A DNA stretch of 64,000 nt from Spirochaetia bacterium (lineage in GTDB: Bacteria; Spirochaetota; Spirochaetia; Treponematales; Breznakiellaceae): NCBI GenBank assembly GCA_025997675.1, contig BNUX01000001.1:19357-83356 (forward strand). The letters run 5' to 3'. Under the pieces are notes generated by a model. The model was not told where the DNA came from and did not search any database. It was given only the letters and a program-made list of their open reading frames with translations. Made by a program: the position numbers and the translations under genes. Of this stretch, positions 1 to 7,903 are shown piece by piece (position 1 is the stretch's first letter; each line of letters opens with the position of its first letter).

Positions 1-1072
1 TGTAAAATTAAGCACTGTTATAGAAATAATAGGAGGGGGAACTCCTGATACAAATAATCCTGAGTATTGGGATGGGGAAATTCCTTGGTTGTCAGTTGTT
101 GATTTTAATAATGAGAATCATTTTGTAGATAAAACTGAAAAGACAATTACTGAAAGCGGGCTGAAAAATAGCAGTACAAAATATCTTAATACCGGCGATA
201 TTATTATCTCGGCAAGGGGCACTGTTGGTGCGTTGGCACAATTGAAAAGGCCAATGACTTTTAATCAGTCTTGCTACGGACTAAGAGGAAATGAAAAACT
301 ATCTAATGGATTTTTATATTACATATTGAAAACAGAAATACAACAATTAAAAAGTGGTTCATATGGAAGTATTTTTAAGGCTATTACAACAAAAACATTT
401 GAGGAAATAAAAATTCCCATCCCTCCCATTGACATACAGAAGAAGATCGTCGCGGAAATTGAGATGGTTGAAAATGAAGAAGAAAAGACAAAAACTGATA
501 TAGAAAGATTACGAAATGAAATAGAACAAAAATTTTCTGATGCTAATTCAAAAGCTAATAAAACATTAAAATTATTAGATGCTAAAATTTTTAATATTTC
601 AATCGGGCAAAGAGTCGTTGCTGATGAATTAGAAATAAACGGAGAAATACCTGTTTTCAGTGCAAATGTATTTGAGCCTTTTGGGTATGTCAACAAATTT
701 TTAATTGAAGATTTTACCGTACCATCGGTGCTATGGGGAATTGACGGTGATTGGATGGTAAACTTTATGCCTGCAAATAAACCTTTTTATCCTACCGACC
801 ATTGCGGTGTATTGCGAGTTACTGGGAATGAAATCTTACCTAAATACTTAGTGTGGCTTCTTAATAAAGAAGGTTCTGCGTTTGGTTTTTCGCGGATACT
901 CAGAGCGTCCATTGATAGAATACAAGGCTTAAAAGTAAAAGTTCCCCCACTCCCCGAACAGCAAAAAATTGTCACCGAAATTGAAAAGCTTGAAGCGGAA
1001 ATACAGAATTTGCAAAGGCAACAGGAACAAATGAAAATTCAAAAAGAACAGATTTTGAAAAAGTATTTATGA
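1..1072 (+). CDS. hsdS: Type I restriction-modification specificity subunit HsdS (5' end outside window)
   Basis: The reading frame is open from base 2, so the gene enters from the left edge; 356 residues are visible. The S subunit chooses the DNA target for the HsdM/HsdR complex through two target-recognition domains (TRDs). Visible in order: the TRD1 segment with the typical GGGTP..NPEYW start and IPWLSVVD, the first conserved repeat (IPIPPIDIQKKIVAEIE, about residues 135-155) followed by a charged helix, TRD2 (about 200-310), and the second conserved repeat (KVPPLPEQQKIVTEIEKLE) followed by a terminal coiled coil. The match between the two helical repeats is the hallmark of HsdS. The gene is clearly AT-rich, while everything to its right is GC-rich, which suggests horizontal transfer. 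hsdM/hsdR are not in view. Confidence 0.92.
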   Translation, partial: VKLSTVIEIIGGGTPDTNNPEYWDGEIPWLSVVDFNNENHFVDKTEKTITESGLKNSSTKYLNTGDIIISARGTVGALAQLKRPMTFNQSCYGLRGNEKLSNGFLYYILKTEIQQLKSGSYGSIFKAITTKTFEEIKIPIPPIDIQKKIVAEIEMVENEEEKTKTDIERLRNEIEQKFSDANSKANKTLKLLDAKIFNISIGQRVVADELEINGEIPVFSANVFEPFGYVNKFLIEDFTVPSVLWGIDGDWMVNFMPANKPFYPTDHCGVLRVTGNEILPKYLVWLLNKEGSAFGFSRILRASIDRIQGLKVKVPPLPEQQKIVTEIEKLEAEIQNLQRQQEQMKIQKEQILKKYL

Positions 1073-1134
1073 TAATATAAGCCAAAAACATTGCATACCA
1101 TACGGTTTGGCGCTACGTTATGATAGACCTGCAG

Positions 1135-2625
1135 TCAAATCTCCCTATTAGCCCATTCCAGCCATGCGGCCCGGTAGAGGAATAGTTCCGGAATATCGCT
1201 TTTCACCACTTCCTGATACTCTATTTCGAAATCCTTTGCCAACGCGGAAATCCCCTGGTCGGTCAATGCCATCTTTGCGGTCATGGCAGCCCCAAAGGCG
1301 CTGGCCTCCGCGATGTCGCTCAGGAATGTGGGGTTGTCCTTCAAGGCAGACGAGAGCAAAACATTGTAGGCCTCATTTTTTCGGAAGCCGCCCTCGGTAA
1401 AAACTTCCGCCCCCGTCGCCAGGCCTATCCGTTCAAAGGCGGTAAGGGACTGCATCACCAGGGATATCACCAAAACCGCAAAGCCTGTTTCATAGTTATT
1501 AAAACAGGGGGGCGGCGTTGCCCCAAAGAGATAGTCCCTGCCGTCCTCCACTACCCGAGGCTTGGAAAGGGGAAACTGGCCGGACCCGGCGGTTAGTTCA
1601 GGGGTAAGGAAGAGCCGTTTTTCCCGCAGCACCCGGCGGTAGAGTTCCTCGTCATAGGGAGGCAGGTCGTCCCGGTTGTGGATGTCCATCAGTACCTTGG
1701 ACCAGGTTTCAAATTCCTGGCCGCCCAGGAAGATGGCGGTTTTTACCGGCGTTCCAAAGGCGGAAATATTAAAGAACACTACCTTGCCTAATTCGTCGGG
1801 GGCAAAGCCGTATTCCTGTACGGGATTCATGCTGACACACCAGGTACCGGTGGAGTTGAGCAGAAAGCCGGTTTCGCCCTTCTTGGCAAAGTGGGGCAGA
1901 AGGGAGGAATTGGAGTCGTGGATACCCATGGTAACGATCACATCCTCTGCGAGGCCGGTCTTTCGTGCAAACGCTTCGGTGATGGTTCCCAGGATGTCCC
2001 AGGAACGGTGGAGTTTCGGGGGCATCAGAACGGAAACGCCCAGCCCGTCGGCCACCGAGGATAAACGATTATCAAGCTGATCCCAGAGGTAGCCGTGACA
2101 ACCCATATAGGTACCTTCGGCGCCGGTCTTTCCGGTGAAGCGGTAGCCCCAATACTGGGGATACATGAGTAAATGTACCGTATTCTTAAATTCCTGCGGA
2201 TAGTGTTGCTGTGCAAAAAATACTCCCTTGGCAGGATTGATCATCGCCTTTAGATAGGGCGTGCCTGTCCTGGCCTGGAGTGCTACAGGGGAACCGAAAC
2301 GTTCGTAGAATTGGCGGTGGAAGTCTTCTCCCGGTTCGTAGGTATAGTACACACAGGGGACCGAAGGGCTACCCCTCTCCCCTACACAGACAAAGGTTGC
2401 CCCATGGGTACTGACCGCAATCGCCTTTATGGCGTATTTTTTCGCGAAATCCGCAAGCTGCTCAACGAACCAGTCTTCCATAGCTTGGAGGTCGTGAGTC
2501 TCAAGGCCGTCAACTATTTTTGGAGGGAAGTTCCGATACCGGGTATCAAGCTGCACTAAGTTGCCATCATAGACGGCCACTTTTTTATTTGTCATTCCAA
2601 TGTCGATAACCGCGATATAATCCAT
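1135..2625 (-). CDS. FGGY-family carbohydrate kinase, probable L-rhamnulokinase
   Basis: A sugar kinase of 496 aa, the usual FGGY length, that would phosphorylate the ketose made by the adjacent isomerase. The N-terminal phosphate-binding motif AVIDIGMTNKK, the central GIHDSNSSLLPH segment (a GxxD-type catalytic Asp) and the LNSTGTWCVSM adenosine-side motif are visible. The ATG at 2625 is preferred because GGAG sits 6 nt upstream; an in-frame ATG at 2637 lacks a ribosome site. It is the last gene of the rhamnose-type operon, after rhaM, rhaA and the toxin-antitoxin pair. The substrate (L-rhamnulose) is inferred from context; L-fuculose or another ketose is possible. No rhamnulose-1-phosphate aldolase gene is in the window. 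Confidence 0.82.
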   Translation of the reverse strand: MDYIAVIDIGMTNKKVAVYDGNLVQLDTRYRNFPPKIVDGLETHDLQAMEDWFVEQLADFAKKYAIKAIAVSTHGATFVCVGERGSPSVPCVYYTYEPGEDFHRQFYERFGSPVALQARTGTPYLKAMINPAKGVFFAQQHYPQEFKNTVHLLMYPQYWGYRFTGKTGAEGTYMGCHGYLWDQLDNRLSSVADGLGVSVLMPPKLHRSWDILGTITEAFARKTGLAEDVIVTMGIHDSNSSLLPHFAKKGETGFLLNSTGTWCVSMNPVQEYGFAPDELGKVVFFNISAFGTPVKTAIFLGGQEFETWSKVLMDIHNRDDLPPYDEELYRRVLREKRLFLTPELTAGSGQFPLSKPRVVEDGRDYLFGATPPPCFNNYETGFAVLVISLVMQSLTAFERIGLATGAEVFTEGGFRKNEAYNVLLSSALKDNPTFLSDIAEASAFGAAMTAKMALTDQGISALAKDFEIEYQEVVKSDIPELFLYRAAWLEWANREI

Positions 2626-2665
2626 GTCAAACTCCATTAATCCGTAATCTTAATACAGCTTACTA

Positions 2666-2914
2666 TCACCGGGTATGAAAAAATGAAAGAAAATCTGTTG
2701 GGCTATAACAAGGAACAGCGTGATCTTCGTAATTGTCTATGTTCCGGGTAATTATGCCATCAAAATTGTTTTCTCTGGCAACGGTATATTGTACCGCATC
2801 TTCAAAGTCCTTCCAGCGGAGGCCGAGAGCAGCTTTGATGGTGTCTTCAAAAACCGGGGTTATCTTGTAAATGGCGGTCAACGTATCCGCTATGGTATCA
2901 ACCAGGATTTTCAT
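2666..2914 (-). CDS. Shortened PIN-domain protein (VapC-type toxin with internal deletion)
   Basis: Only 82 aa, against about 130-145 for this PIN family. The protein begins with the strand-1 motif MKILVDT, carrying the first catalytic Asp, then goes straight to the C-terminal half (KITPVFEDTIKAAL, WKDFEDAVQ, IITRNIDNY), which carries the later acidic residues and the TRN signature. The middle of the fold, with the second acidic residue, is absent. The frame is intact and overlaps the upstream antitoxin gene by 4 nt (ATGA), as in working toxin-antitoxin pairs. I read it as an in-frame deletion derivative, probably inactive as an RNase. It lies inside the rhamnose-type operon. Confidence 0.75.
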   Translation of the reverse strand: MKILVDTIADTLTAIYKITPVFEDTIKAALGLRWKDFEDAVQYTVARENNFDGIITRNIDNYEDHAVPCYSPTDFLSFFHTR

Positions 2915-3153
2915 TTCAAGTATTTACTCAACCGTTCTGCACGGAGTTCATCAGGGCTTATATCGTCGGCATGGGAAAGAATACCCGAAAGCCGATCGGT
3001 AAGCGGGGTGGCCTCGGATATCTCTGCCGGGGCGCGGTTTTCCTCCGGATAAACGACTAAAGCTACCTTTGCCTTTCCAATGGGAAACGTATAGGGCAAG
3101 TCAAAAGTAACACGGCGGTTTGCCGGTATTTCAACGGTCTGTTCAATGATCAT
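2911..3153 (-). CDS. Probable antitoxin of a PIN-toxin pair
   Basis: An 80-aa protein starting MIIEQTVEIPANRRVTFDLP, the short beta-rich N-terminus seen in small antitoxins paired with PIN toxins, followed by an acidic linker and a charged C-terminal helix (SPDELRAERLSKYLK) that would contact the toxin. GGAG lies just upstream of the ATG. Its stop overlaps the start of the shortened PIN gene by 4 nt. It lies between rhaA and the kinase, so the pair has inserted into, or been captured by, a catabolic operon. The family assignment rests on size, arrangement and partner rather than a firm domain match. Confidence 0.65.
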   Translation of the reverse strand: MIIEQTVEIPANRRVTFDLPYTFPIGKAKVALVVYPEENRAPAEISEATPLTDRLSGILSHADDISPDELRAERLSKYLK

Positions 3154-3200
3154 TCGGTACTCCGTTCTCCCAAATATAACAAAGGTTCACTCCTTTCCCA

Positions 3201-4436
3201 TTACTTCCGCAATTTTAACACATCTTCCTCATATTGTGCAACGGCAGTATACCAGTCACCCCCCGCTATTTTCTGGCGTTTGAGGTATTCGTCCCACACC
3301 GCACCAAATGGCAGGGTTTTCAGTTCTTCCTGACAGACCAGCAGTTTGGAAAAGCTTTCGGTATCCTGTAGCTTTTGGAGGTCGCCGTGGGGCAGGAGCA
3401 GGGCGTTTAACAGGGCTTTCTGCATATTCCGCGCCCCGGTAACCCACGCCGCTATCCGGTTGATACTGGCGTCAAAGTAATCAAGGCCGATGAGCACCCG
3501 ATCCGGAGCATTGTTACGGATAATTTCTTTGGCGATCTCCTTAATCTCATCCTCGAACAGGACGACGTGATCCGAATCCCAGCGTACCCCACGGGTAACA
3601 TGGAGGGCAATCTTGTCGAAGAACAACAGCAGAGACGGGATTTTGTCGGACACCAATTCTGTTGGGTGATAGTGGCCGTTATCAAGGAGCACGCTAATGC
3701 CGGCCTTCGCCGCATAGGTCAAATAAAAATCCGCCGAACCCACGGTATAGCTCTCAAGCCCGATGCCGAAAACTTTGCTTTCCACCGCATCAACAATATG
3801 GTTCCTGTCATATTTTACGGTAAATATGTCGTCCAGGGATTCCTTGAGCCGCTGCCGGGGGCCAAGCCGGTCGGCGGGGACATCCTTTAAGCCGTCGGGG
3901 ATCCAGATATTGTGCAGGCAGGGACTGTTCTGCTTCTCACCGATGTATGCCGCAATTTTCCTGCAAGCCTTTACGTGGCGGATCCAGAAGTCGCGTATAG
4001 TTTTATCGGGGGAGGAAAGTGTCAGCCCGCTTGCGGCCATGGGGTGGGAAAACAGGGTCGGGTTAAAATCTATCCCCATGTTCCGTTCCTTTGCCCAGGC
4101 AAGCCAGGGGTCAAAATGCTTACATTCCGGCTCGTCACGCTTAACAGGGCTGTCGCTAATGGCATATATCGCGTGGAGGTTAATCCGTTTCTTGCCGGGG
4201 ATAAGGGAAAAGGTGAAATCCAAATCCCTCAAAAGTTCGTCCTTGTTCCGGGCCTTGCCGGGGTAATTGCCGGTGGTCTGAATGCCCCCGGATGCGCCGC
4301 CTGCATTCTGTTCAAAGCCCGTTACATCATCCCCCTGCCAGCAGTGCAGGGATACGGGTATTTCGGCGCATTTCTTTATCGCCGCTTCGGTATCAATCCC
4401 CCACTTCTTATACAGTTCCTGCGCCTTCGTATACAT
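3201..4436 (-). CDS. rhaA: L-rhamnose isomerase
   Basis: Converts L-rhamnose to L-rhamnulose in the cytoplasm. The 411-aa protein carries the RhaA signatures: SLHCWQGDDVTGFE near the N-terminus, INLHAIYA, IDFNPTLFSHP, the SPCLHNIWIPDGLKD segment and the metal-site segment VLLDNGHYHPTE, then HVTRGVRWDSDHVV. Length matches the family. AAGGGG lies 5 nt before the ATG. It sits 20 bp downstream of rhaM in the same operon. Together with the mutarotase and sugar transporter it makes L-rhamnose the best substrate call for the cluster. Confidence 0.95.
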   Translation of the reverse strand: MYTKAQELYKKWGIDTEAAIKKCAEIPVSLHCWQGDDVTGFEQNAGGASGGIQTTGNYPGKARNKDELLRDLDFTFSLIPGKKRINLHAIYAISDSPVKRDEPECKHFDPWLAWAKERNMGIDFNPTLFSHPMAASGLTLSSPDKTIRDFWIRHVKACRKIAAYIGEKQNSPCLHNIWIPDGLKDVPADRLGPRQRLKESLDDIFTVKYDRNHIVDAVESKVFGIGLESYTVGSADFYLTYAAKAGISVLLDNGHYHPTELVSDKIPSLLLFFDKIALHVTRGVRWDSDHVVLFEDEIKEIAKEIIRNNAPDRVLIGLDYFDASINRIAAWVTGARNMQKALLNALLLPHGDLQKLQDTESFSKLLVCQEELKTLPFGAVWDEYLKRQKIAGGDWYTAVAQYEEDVLKLRK

Positions 4437-4456
4437 ATATGCCCCTTATTTTTTCG

Positions 4457-4771
4457 TTAATCCATGTGGAATAGCTCGGTAAGTTCATCGCAAACCGGTG
4501 ACTCATCAGGGTTACTGTCCATCAGATCCTTCATGGAGTGCCACCATTTCTTTACAATCTCTTTGCCGGCCAATTCTCTGTCCGTAGCGTCATCCGCAAG
4601 CTGCTGGTAGGCATAGAGGGTATTTGTTTTTGAATCAAGATAAATCGAATAATTTGAAACCCCGGCCTTGCGGAGTTCCGCCTTTAGTTCCGGCCATATT
4701 TCATCATGCCGTTTTTTATATTCCTTTTCGTTTCCCGGATGCAGATGCATAATAAATGCGTTCCGTTTCAT
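4457..4771 (-). CDS. rhaM: L-rhamnose mutarotase
   Basis: A 104-aa protein of the RhaM/YiiL family, which interconverts the anomers of L-rhamnose and so speeds supply to the isomerase. The family signature is clear: MKRNAFIMHLHPGNEKEYKKRHDEIWPEL at the start, with the active-site His and the YSIYLDSKTNTLYAY strand, then KKWWHSMKDLMDSNPD. It follows the solute-binding protein gene after a hairpin and precedes rhaA by 20 bp, so its expression is probably lower than that of the binding protein. Confidence 0.94.
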   Translation of the reverse strand: MKRNAFIMHLHPGNEKEYKKRHDEIWPELKAELRKAGVSNYSIYLDSKTNTLYAYQQLADDATDRELAGKEIVKKWWHSMKDLMDSNPDESPVCDELTELFHMD

Positions 4772-4790
4772 AAATCTTCTCCGTCAATAG

Positions 4791-4826
4791 AAAAACTAAC
4801 CGCAAGGGCCCCCCTGCGGTTAGTTT
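4791..4826 (-). terminator. Hairpin with T-run after the sugar-binding protein gene
   Basis: On the minus strand an 11-bp perfect stem (arms 4815-4825 and 4794-4804, TGCGGTTAGTT on the + strand pairing with AACTAACCGCA) with a G/C-rich loop is followed directly by a run of T. It lies between the binding-protein gene and rhaM. The layout suggests a partial terminator or 3'-protecting hairpin that makes the binding protein more abundant than the enzymes downstream. Confidence 0.8.
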
Positions 4827-4834
4827 ATTAGAAA

Positions 4835-5854
4835 TTAATACACGTTCTTCCAGTCGTTGATGTTGGAAGGCTCAAACTTAAACGGCGCTCCGAGCAAAAC
4901 TTCGGTGCCGCCGTCAGCAGCTGCGGTGACGGTGAAGTTACCGAGTTTTCCTGCACTGAAGGATTCACCGGCTTTACCGGTGATTTTGCCGCTCACCAGG
5001 GCGGTTCCTACAAACGCGGCGAGGTAACCGTTGTCAATCGGGTTCCACAGATACATATAGGGGCAGGAGCCATTGGTGATGTATTCAGCCATTTCCGAGG
5101 GGAGACCGAGACCGGTAATATTCACTTTACCGATGAGGTTTTTGTCGGTGATAACTTTCGCCGCCGCCGCGATACCTACCGTCGTGGGCGCCACAATCAC
5201 TTTCAGGTTCGGATAGCTCAACAGAAGTCCTTCTGTTTCGGAAACCGATAGGTCGCGAAGGTCGTCGCCGTAGGCAATCTTAACCAATTTAATATTGGCA
5301 TACTTGGGCTTCGCAAACTCTTTTTGCATGTACTCAATCCAGGTATTCTGGTTTGCCGCCTGGCTTGTCGCCGAAAGAATCGCGACATCGCCGCTGCCGC
5401 CCGCTAAGTCAAAGGCCGCTTCCGCTAAAGTGATACCGATTCGTTCCGGGTCAGCCTGATTGACAAAGGTTGCGCGGCTCGCGGGATTTACCGCGGAGTC
5501 GGTCGAATACACTTTGATACCCGCATTCATTGCCTTGGTTAAAACCGGCTGCAAAGCGTCAAAATCGTTACCTGATATACAGATTGAGGCGACCTTCTGC
5601 GCGATAAGCTGCTCAACCATCTGAATCTGAGCTTCCGCAGTGGGAAGCGCAGGGGCGTTGGTAATCGCGGTAAAGCCCTGCTCCGCGATCCCGTCTTTAA
5701 AACCAGCCATCATCCGTTCGCCAAAGGGATTGCCGGTACTTTTAAATATAAAAGCATGGGCCCCGCTTCCCCCTCCGTCTGTTTTTCCGCCTGCGAATGC
5801 TGCCGCTGAACAAATCAGCGCCAGAACCAGTGAAAGTGCTAATACTTTCTTCAT
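4835..5854 (-). CDS. Sugar ABC transporter substrate-binding protein (rhamnose type)
   Basis: A 339-aa periplasmic-binding protein of the ribose/AI-2/rhamnose class (Peripla_BP_4). The start at 5854 is set by a perfect GAGGAGG 7 nt upstream; the longer frame upstream has no such site. A signal peptide (MKKVLALSLVLALICSAAAFA) ends at AFA before GGKTDGGGSG, with no lipobox Cys. The mature part shows KSTGNPFGERMMAGFKDG, SICISGNDFDAL and the hinge strands. It is followed by a hairpin terminator, then rhaM. The rhamnose specificity is inferred from the operon. Confidence 0.88.
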   Translation of the reverse strand: MKKVLALSLVLALICSAAAFAGGKTDGGGSGAHAFIFKSTGNPFGERMMAGFKDGIAEQGFTAITNAPALPTAEAQIQMVEQLIAQKVASICISGNDFDALQPVLTKAMNAGIKVYSTDSAVNPASRATFVNQADPERIGITLAEAAFDLAGGSGDVAILSATSQAANQNTWIEYMQKEFAKPKYANIKLVKIAYGDDLRDLSVSETEGLLLSYPNLKVIVAPTTVGIAAAAKVITDKNLIGKVNITGLGLPSEMAEYITNGSCPYMYLWNPIDNGYLAAFVGTALVSGKITGKAGESFSAGKLGNFTVTAAADGGTEVLLGAPFKFEPSNINDWKNVY

Positions 5855-5914
5855 TTCAATTCCTCCTCTGAAACTTTTATTTTGGTATAACATACCAAGT
5901 TTCAAACCATTTAA

Positions 5915-6901
5915 TTACCGCCTGGCTATCCGTAAATTCATTACCAGAACCGACAACACCAGCAGTAAGCCTAATATAATCAGAATTACCTGGGCGGATA
6001 CATTGATAAGCCCAAGCCCGTAATTCAAAAACCCGATAATAAAAATCGCCAGGAGCGGTCCCGCAATGCGCCCCGTGCCGCCGGATGTGCTCACGCCGCC
6101 CAGGACAACCATGGCAATCACATCAAGTTCGTAGCCCAGCGCCACATTGGGTCGGGTGCTGCCCATACGCGAGGTGAGGAAAATCGCGCACACCGCCGAC
6201 ATCAGTCCGGTCAGCATACCGACGATTAAGAGGACGCGGCCGGTTTTGACCCCCGAATACCGGCTGGCAAGTTTATTGCTGCCCATCGCGTAGAGCGTGC
6301 GCCCGAAGCTTGTTTTATGTAGCAGGATGCCGAAAATAACCGCCGCAGCCGCAAACACCACCATGATAAAAGGAACGGGGCCCACATAACCCCAGGCGAA
6401 AAACGAAAACCACGAAGGGAATCCGCCTGCAGCGCGGTTTTCCAAAATGACATAGGCAATGCCGCGGTAAATGGTCATCGTAGAGAGGGTCACAATCATT
6501 GCGGGCAGTTCCTTGAACTTGACAAGCAGGAGTCCGTTTATACCGCCGCAAATCGTGCCGACAATCAATGCAGCGGCAAGGGCAAGGGGCATCGGCAACC
6601 CGGCGTTAAAGAGCACCGCCATCATCACCGAGGTGAACGCGACAATCGACGACACGGAAATGTCAATGTTACCCAAAATGATGACAAACATCATCGGCAG
6701 CACGATAAACGCCTTGTCCAAAAAGCTCATCGGGGCGTTCAAAAAAGTACCGGCGTTCAAATAATACGGAGAAAGAATGCTGTTAAAAATGTGGATAGCA
6801 ATAAAGATAAGCACCAGGAGCCATTCCCACTGGAAGAAAAACTTCTTCCAGTCCCAAGGTTTGTCAATGCGTAATGTCCGGTTTACTATTTGTTCACCCA
6901 T
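5915..6901 (-). CDS. Sugar ABC transporter permease (rhamnose type, RhaQ-like)
   Basis: A 328-aa inner-membrane permease of the BPD_transp_2 family with about eight to ten hydrophobic segments. The family marks GNIDISVSSIVAF (residues about 80-95) and the EAA-like loop LDVIAMVVLGGVSTSGGTGR are visible. AGGAG precedes the ATG. It lies 9 bp after the second permease and before the binding-protein gene, giving the heteromeric permease pair expected of RhaPQ-type importers. Confidence 0.88.
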   Translation of the reverse strand: MGEQIVNRTLRIDKPWDWKKFFFQWEWLLVLIFIAIHIFNSILSPYYLNAGTFLNAPMSFLDKAFIVLPMMFVIILGNIDISVSSIVAFTSVMMAVLFNAGLPMPLALAAALIVGTICGGINGLLLVKFKELPAMIVTLSTMTIYRGIAYVILENRAAGGFPSWFSFFAWGYVGPVPFIMVVFAAAAVIFGILLHKTSFGRTLYAMGSNKLASRYSGVKTGRVLLIVGMLTGLMSAVCAIFLTSRMGSTRPNVALGYELDVIAMVVLGGVSTSGGTGRIAGPLLAIFIIGFLNYGLGLINVSAQVILIILGLLLVLSVLVMNLRIARR

Positions 6902-6910
6902 TTTTTTCTC

Positions 6911-7903
6911 CTAGATAACCCGGCGGCGCAATACGGCGCGATCGTTGTTACGTTTTATCAGCAGGTTAGTGATGATAGCCGTAAGAATAACAAAGCCCTG
7001 TATTGCCTGCTGCCAAAACGGGGACACGTTGATGAGCGGCAGTGCATTGTTAATGATTCCAAACAGGATAACCCCTAAAAGCAGCCCCGACACTTTGCCG
7101 CGCCCCCCGGACACGCTCACCCCGCCAAGAACACAGGCGGCGATGACGTTCATTTCGTAGCCCGACGCGGTGTCCCCCTGGGCGGAGGCGTATTTTGAAA
7201 CCCACAATACCCCCGCAAGCCCCGAAAGCGCTCCCATCAGCGTGTAGGTGAGCGCCGTAATGCGCTCCTTCGGCAGCCCGATAACGGCGGCGGCCTCGGG
7301 GTTTGAGCCCACCGCGTAAATGCGCCGTCCGGTACGCGTATGACTGATGAAAAAATAATATACGATATATATCAGCACCGCGATACAAATCAGGTTGTTG
7401 ACGCCGAAAAATCTACCCGTCGCTATCGCCTTAAAACCGGTGGACATTTGATAGGCGCTCACCCACTTTCCGTTGCTCACGAGGTAGGTGAGGCCACGGA
7501 TAACGTTCATCATACCCAGGGTGGCGATAATCGGCAGAATAGCAAACCGCGCCACCAAAACACCATTGAGCAGCCCGAACACCGATCCTATCACCGTTCC
7601 TTCTAAAATCAGCAGGACCGGCGGCGCACCCGGATGAGCGAACACCGTCAAGGCGGTCACCATGCCGGAAAACGCGATGACCGCGCCGATGGATAAGTCG
7701 ATGCCGCCGGTTAAGAGCACCATCATCATGCCGATGGACAAAATCCCCAGGATCGCCGTATTGGTCAAAATATTGCCGATGTTGACCGGCGTCAAAAATT
7801 CCCTGTTCCGCGCCTGAACCGCAATGCTTACGATAATAATAAAAACGACCAGCCCGAGTTCGCGGAACCGTTCTGCGGTGTGCGGGTTTTTATTTATTCC
7901 CAC
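6911..7903 (-). CDS. Sugar ABC transporter permease (rhamnose type, RhaP-like)
   Basis: A 330-aa permease paralogous to its neighbour. Family marks: LLTGGIDLSIGAVIAFSGM and MNVIAACVLGGVSVSGGRGK. The GTG at 7903 is chosen because AGAGGGG lies about 6 nt upstream and the protein then begins VGINKNPHTAERFRELG like other members; an upstream in-frame extension is rich in Arg and unlike the family. The start overlaps the end of the ATPase gene by 14 nt, implying translational coupling. Confidence 0.86.
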   Translation of the reverse strand: MGINKNPHTAERFRELGLVVFIIIVSIAVQARNREFLTPVNIGNILTNTAILGILSIGMMMVLLTGGIDLSIGAVIAFSGMVTALTVFAHPGAPPVLLILEGTVIGSVFGLLNGVLVARFAILPIIATLGMMNVIRGLTYLVSNGKWVSAYQMSTGFKAIATGRFFGVNNLICIAVLIYIVYYFFISHTRTGRRIYAVGSNPEAAAVIGLPKERITALTYTLMGALSGLAGVLWVSKYASAQGDTASGYEMNVIAACVLGGVSVSGGRGKVSGLLLGVILFGIINNALPLINVSPFWQQAIQGFVILTAIITNLLIKRNNDRAVLRRRVI

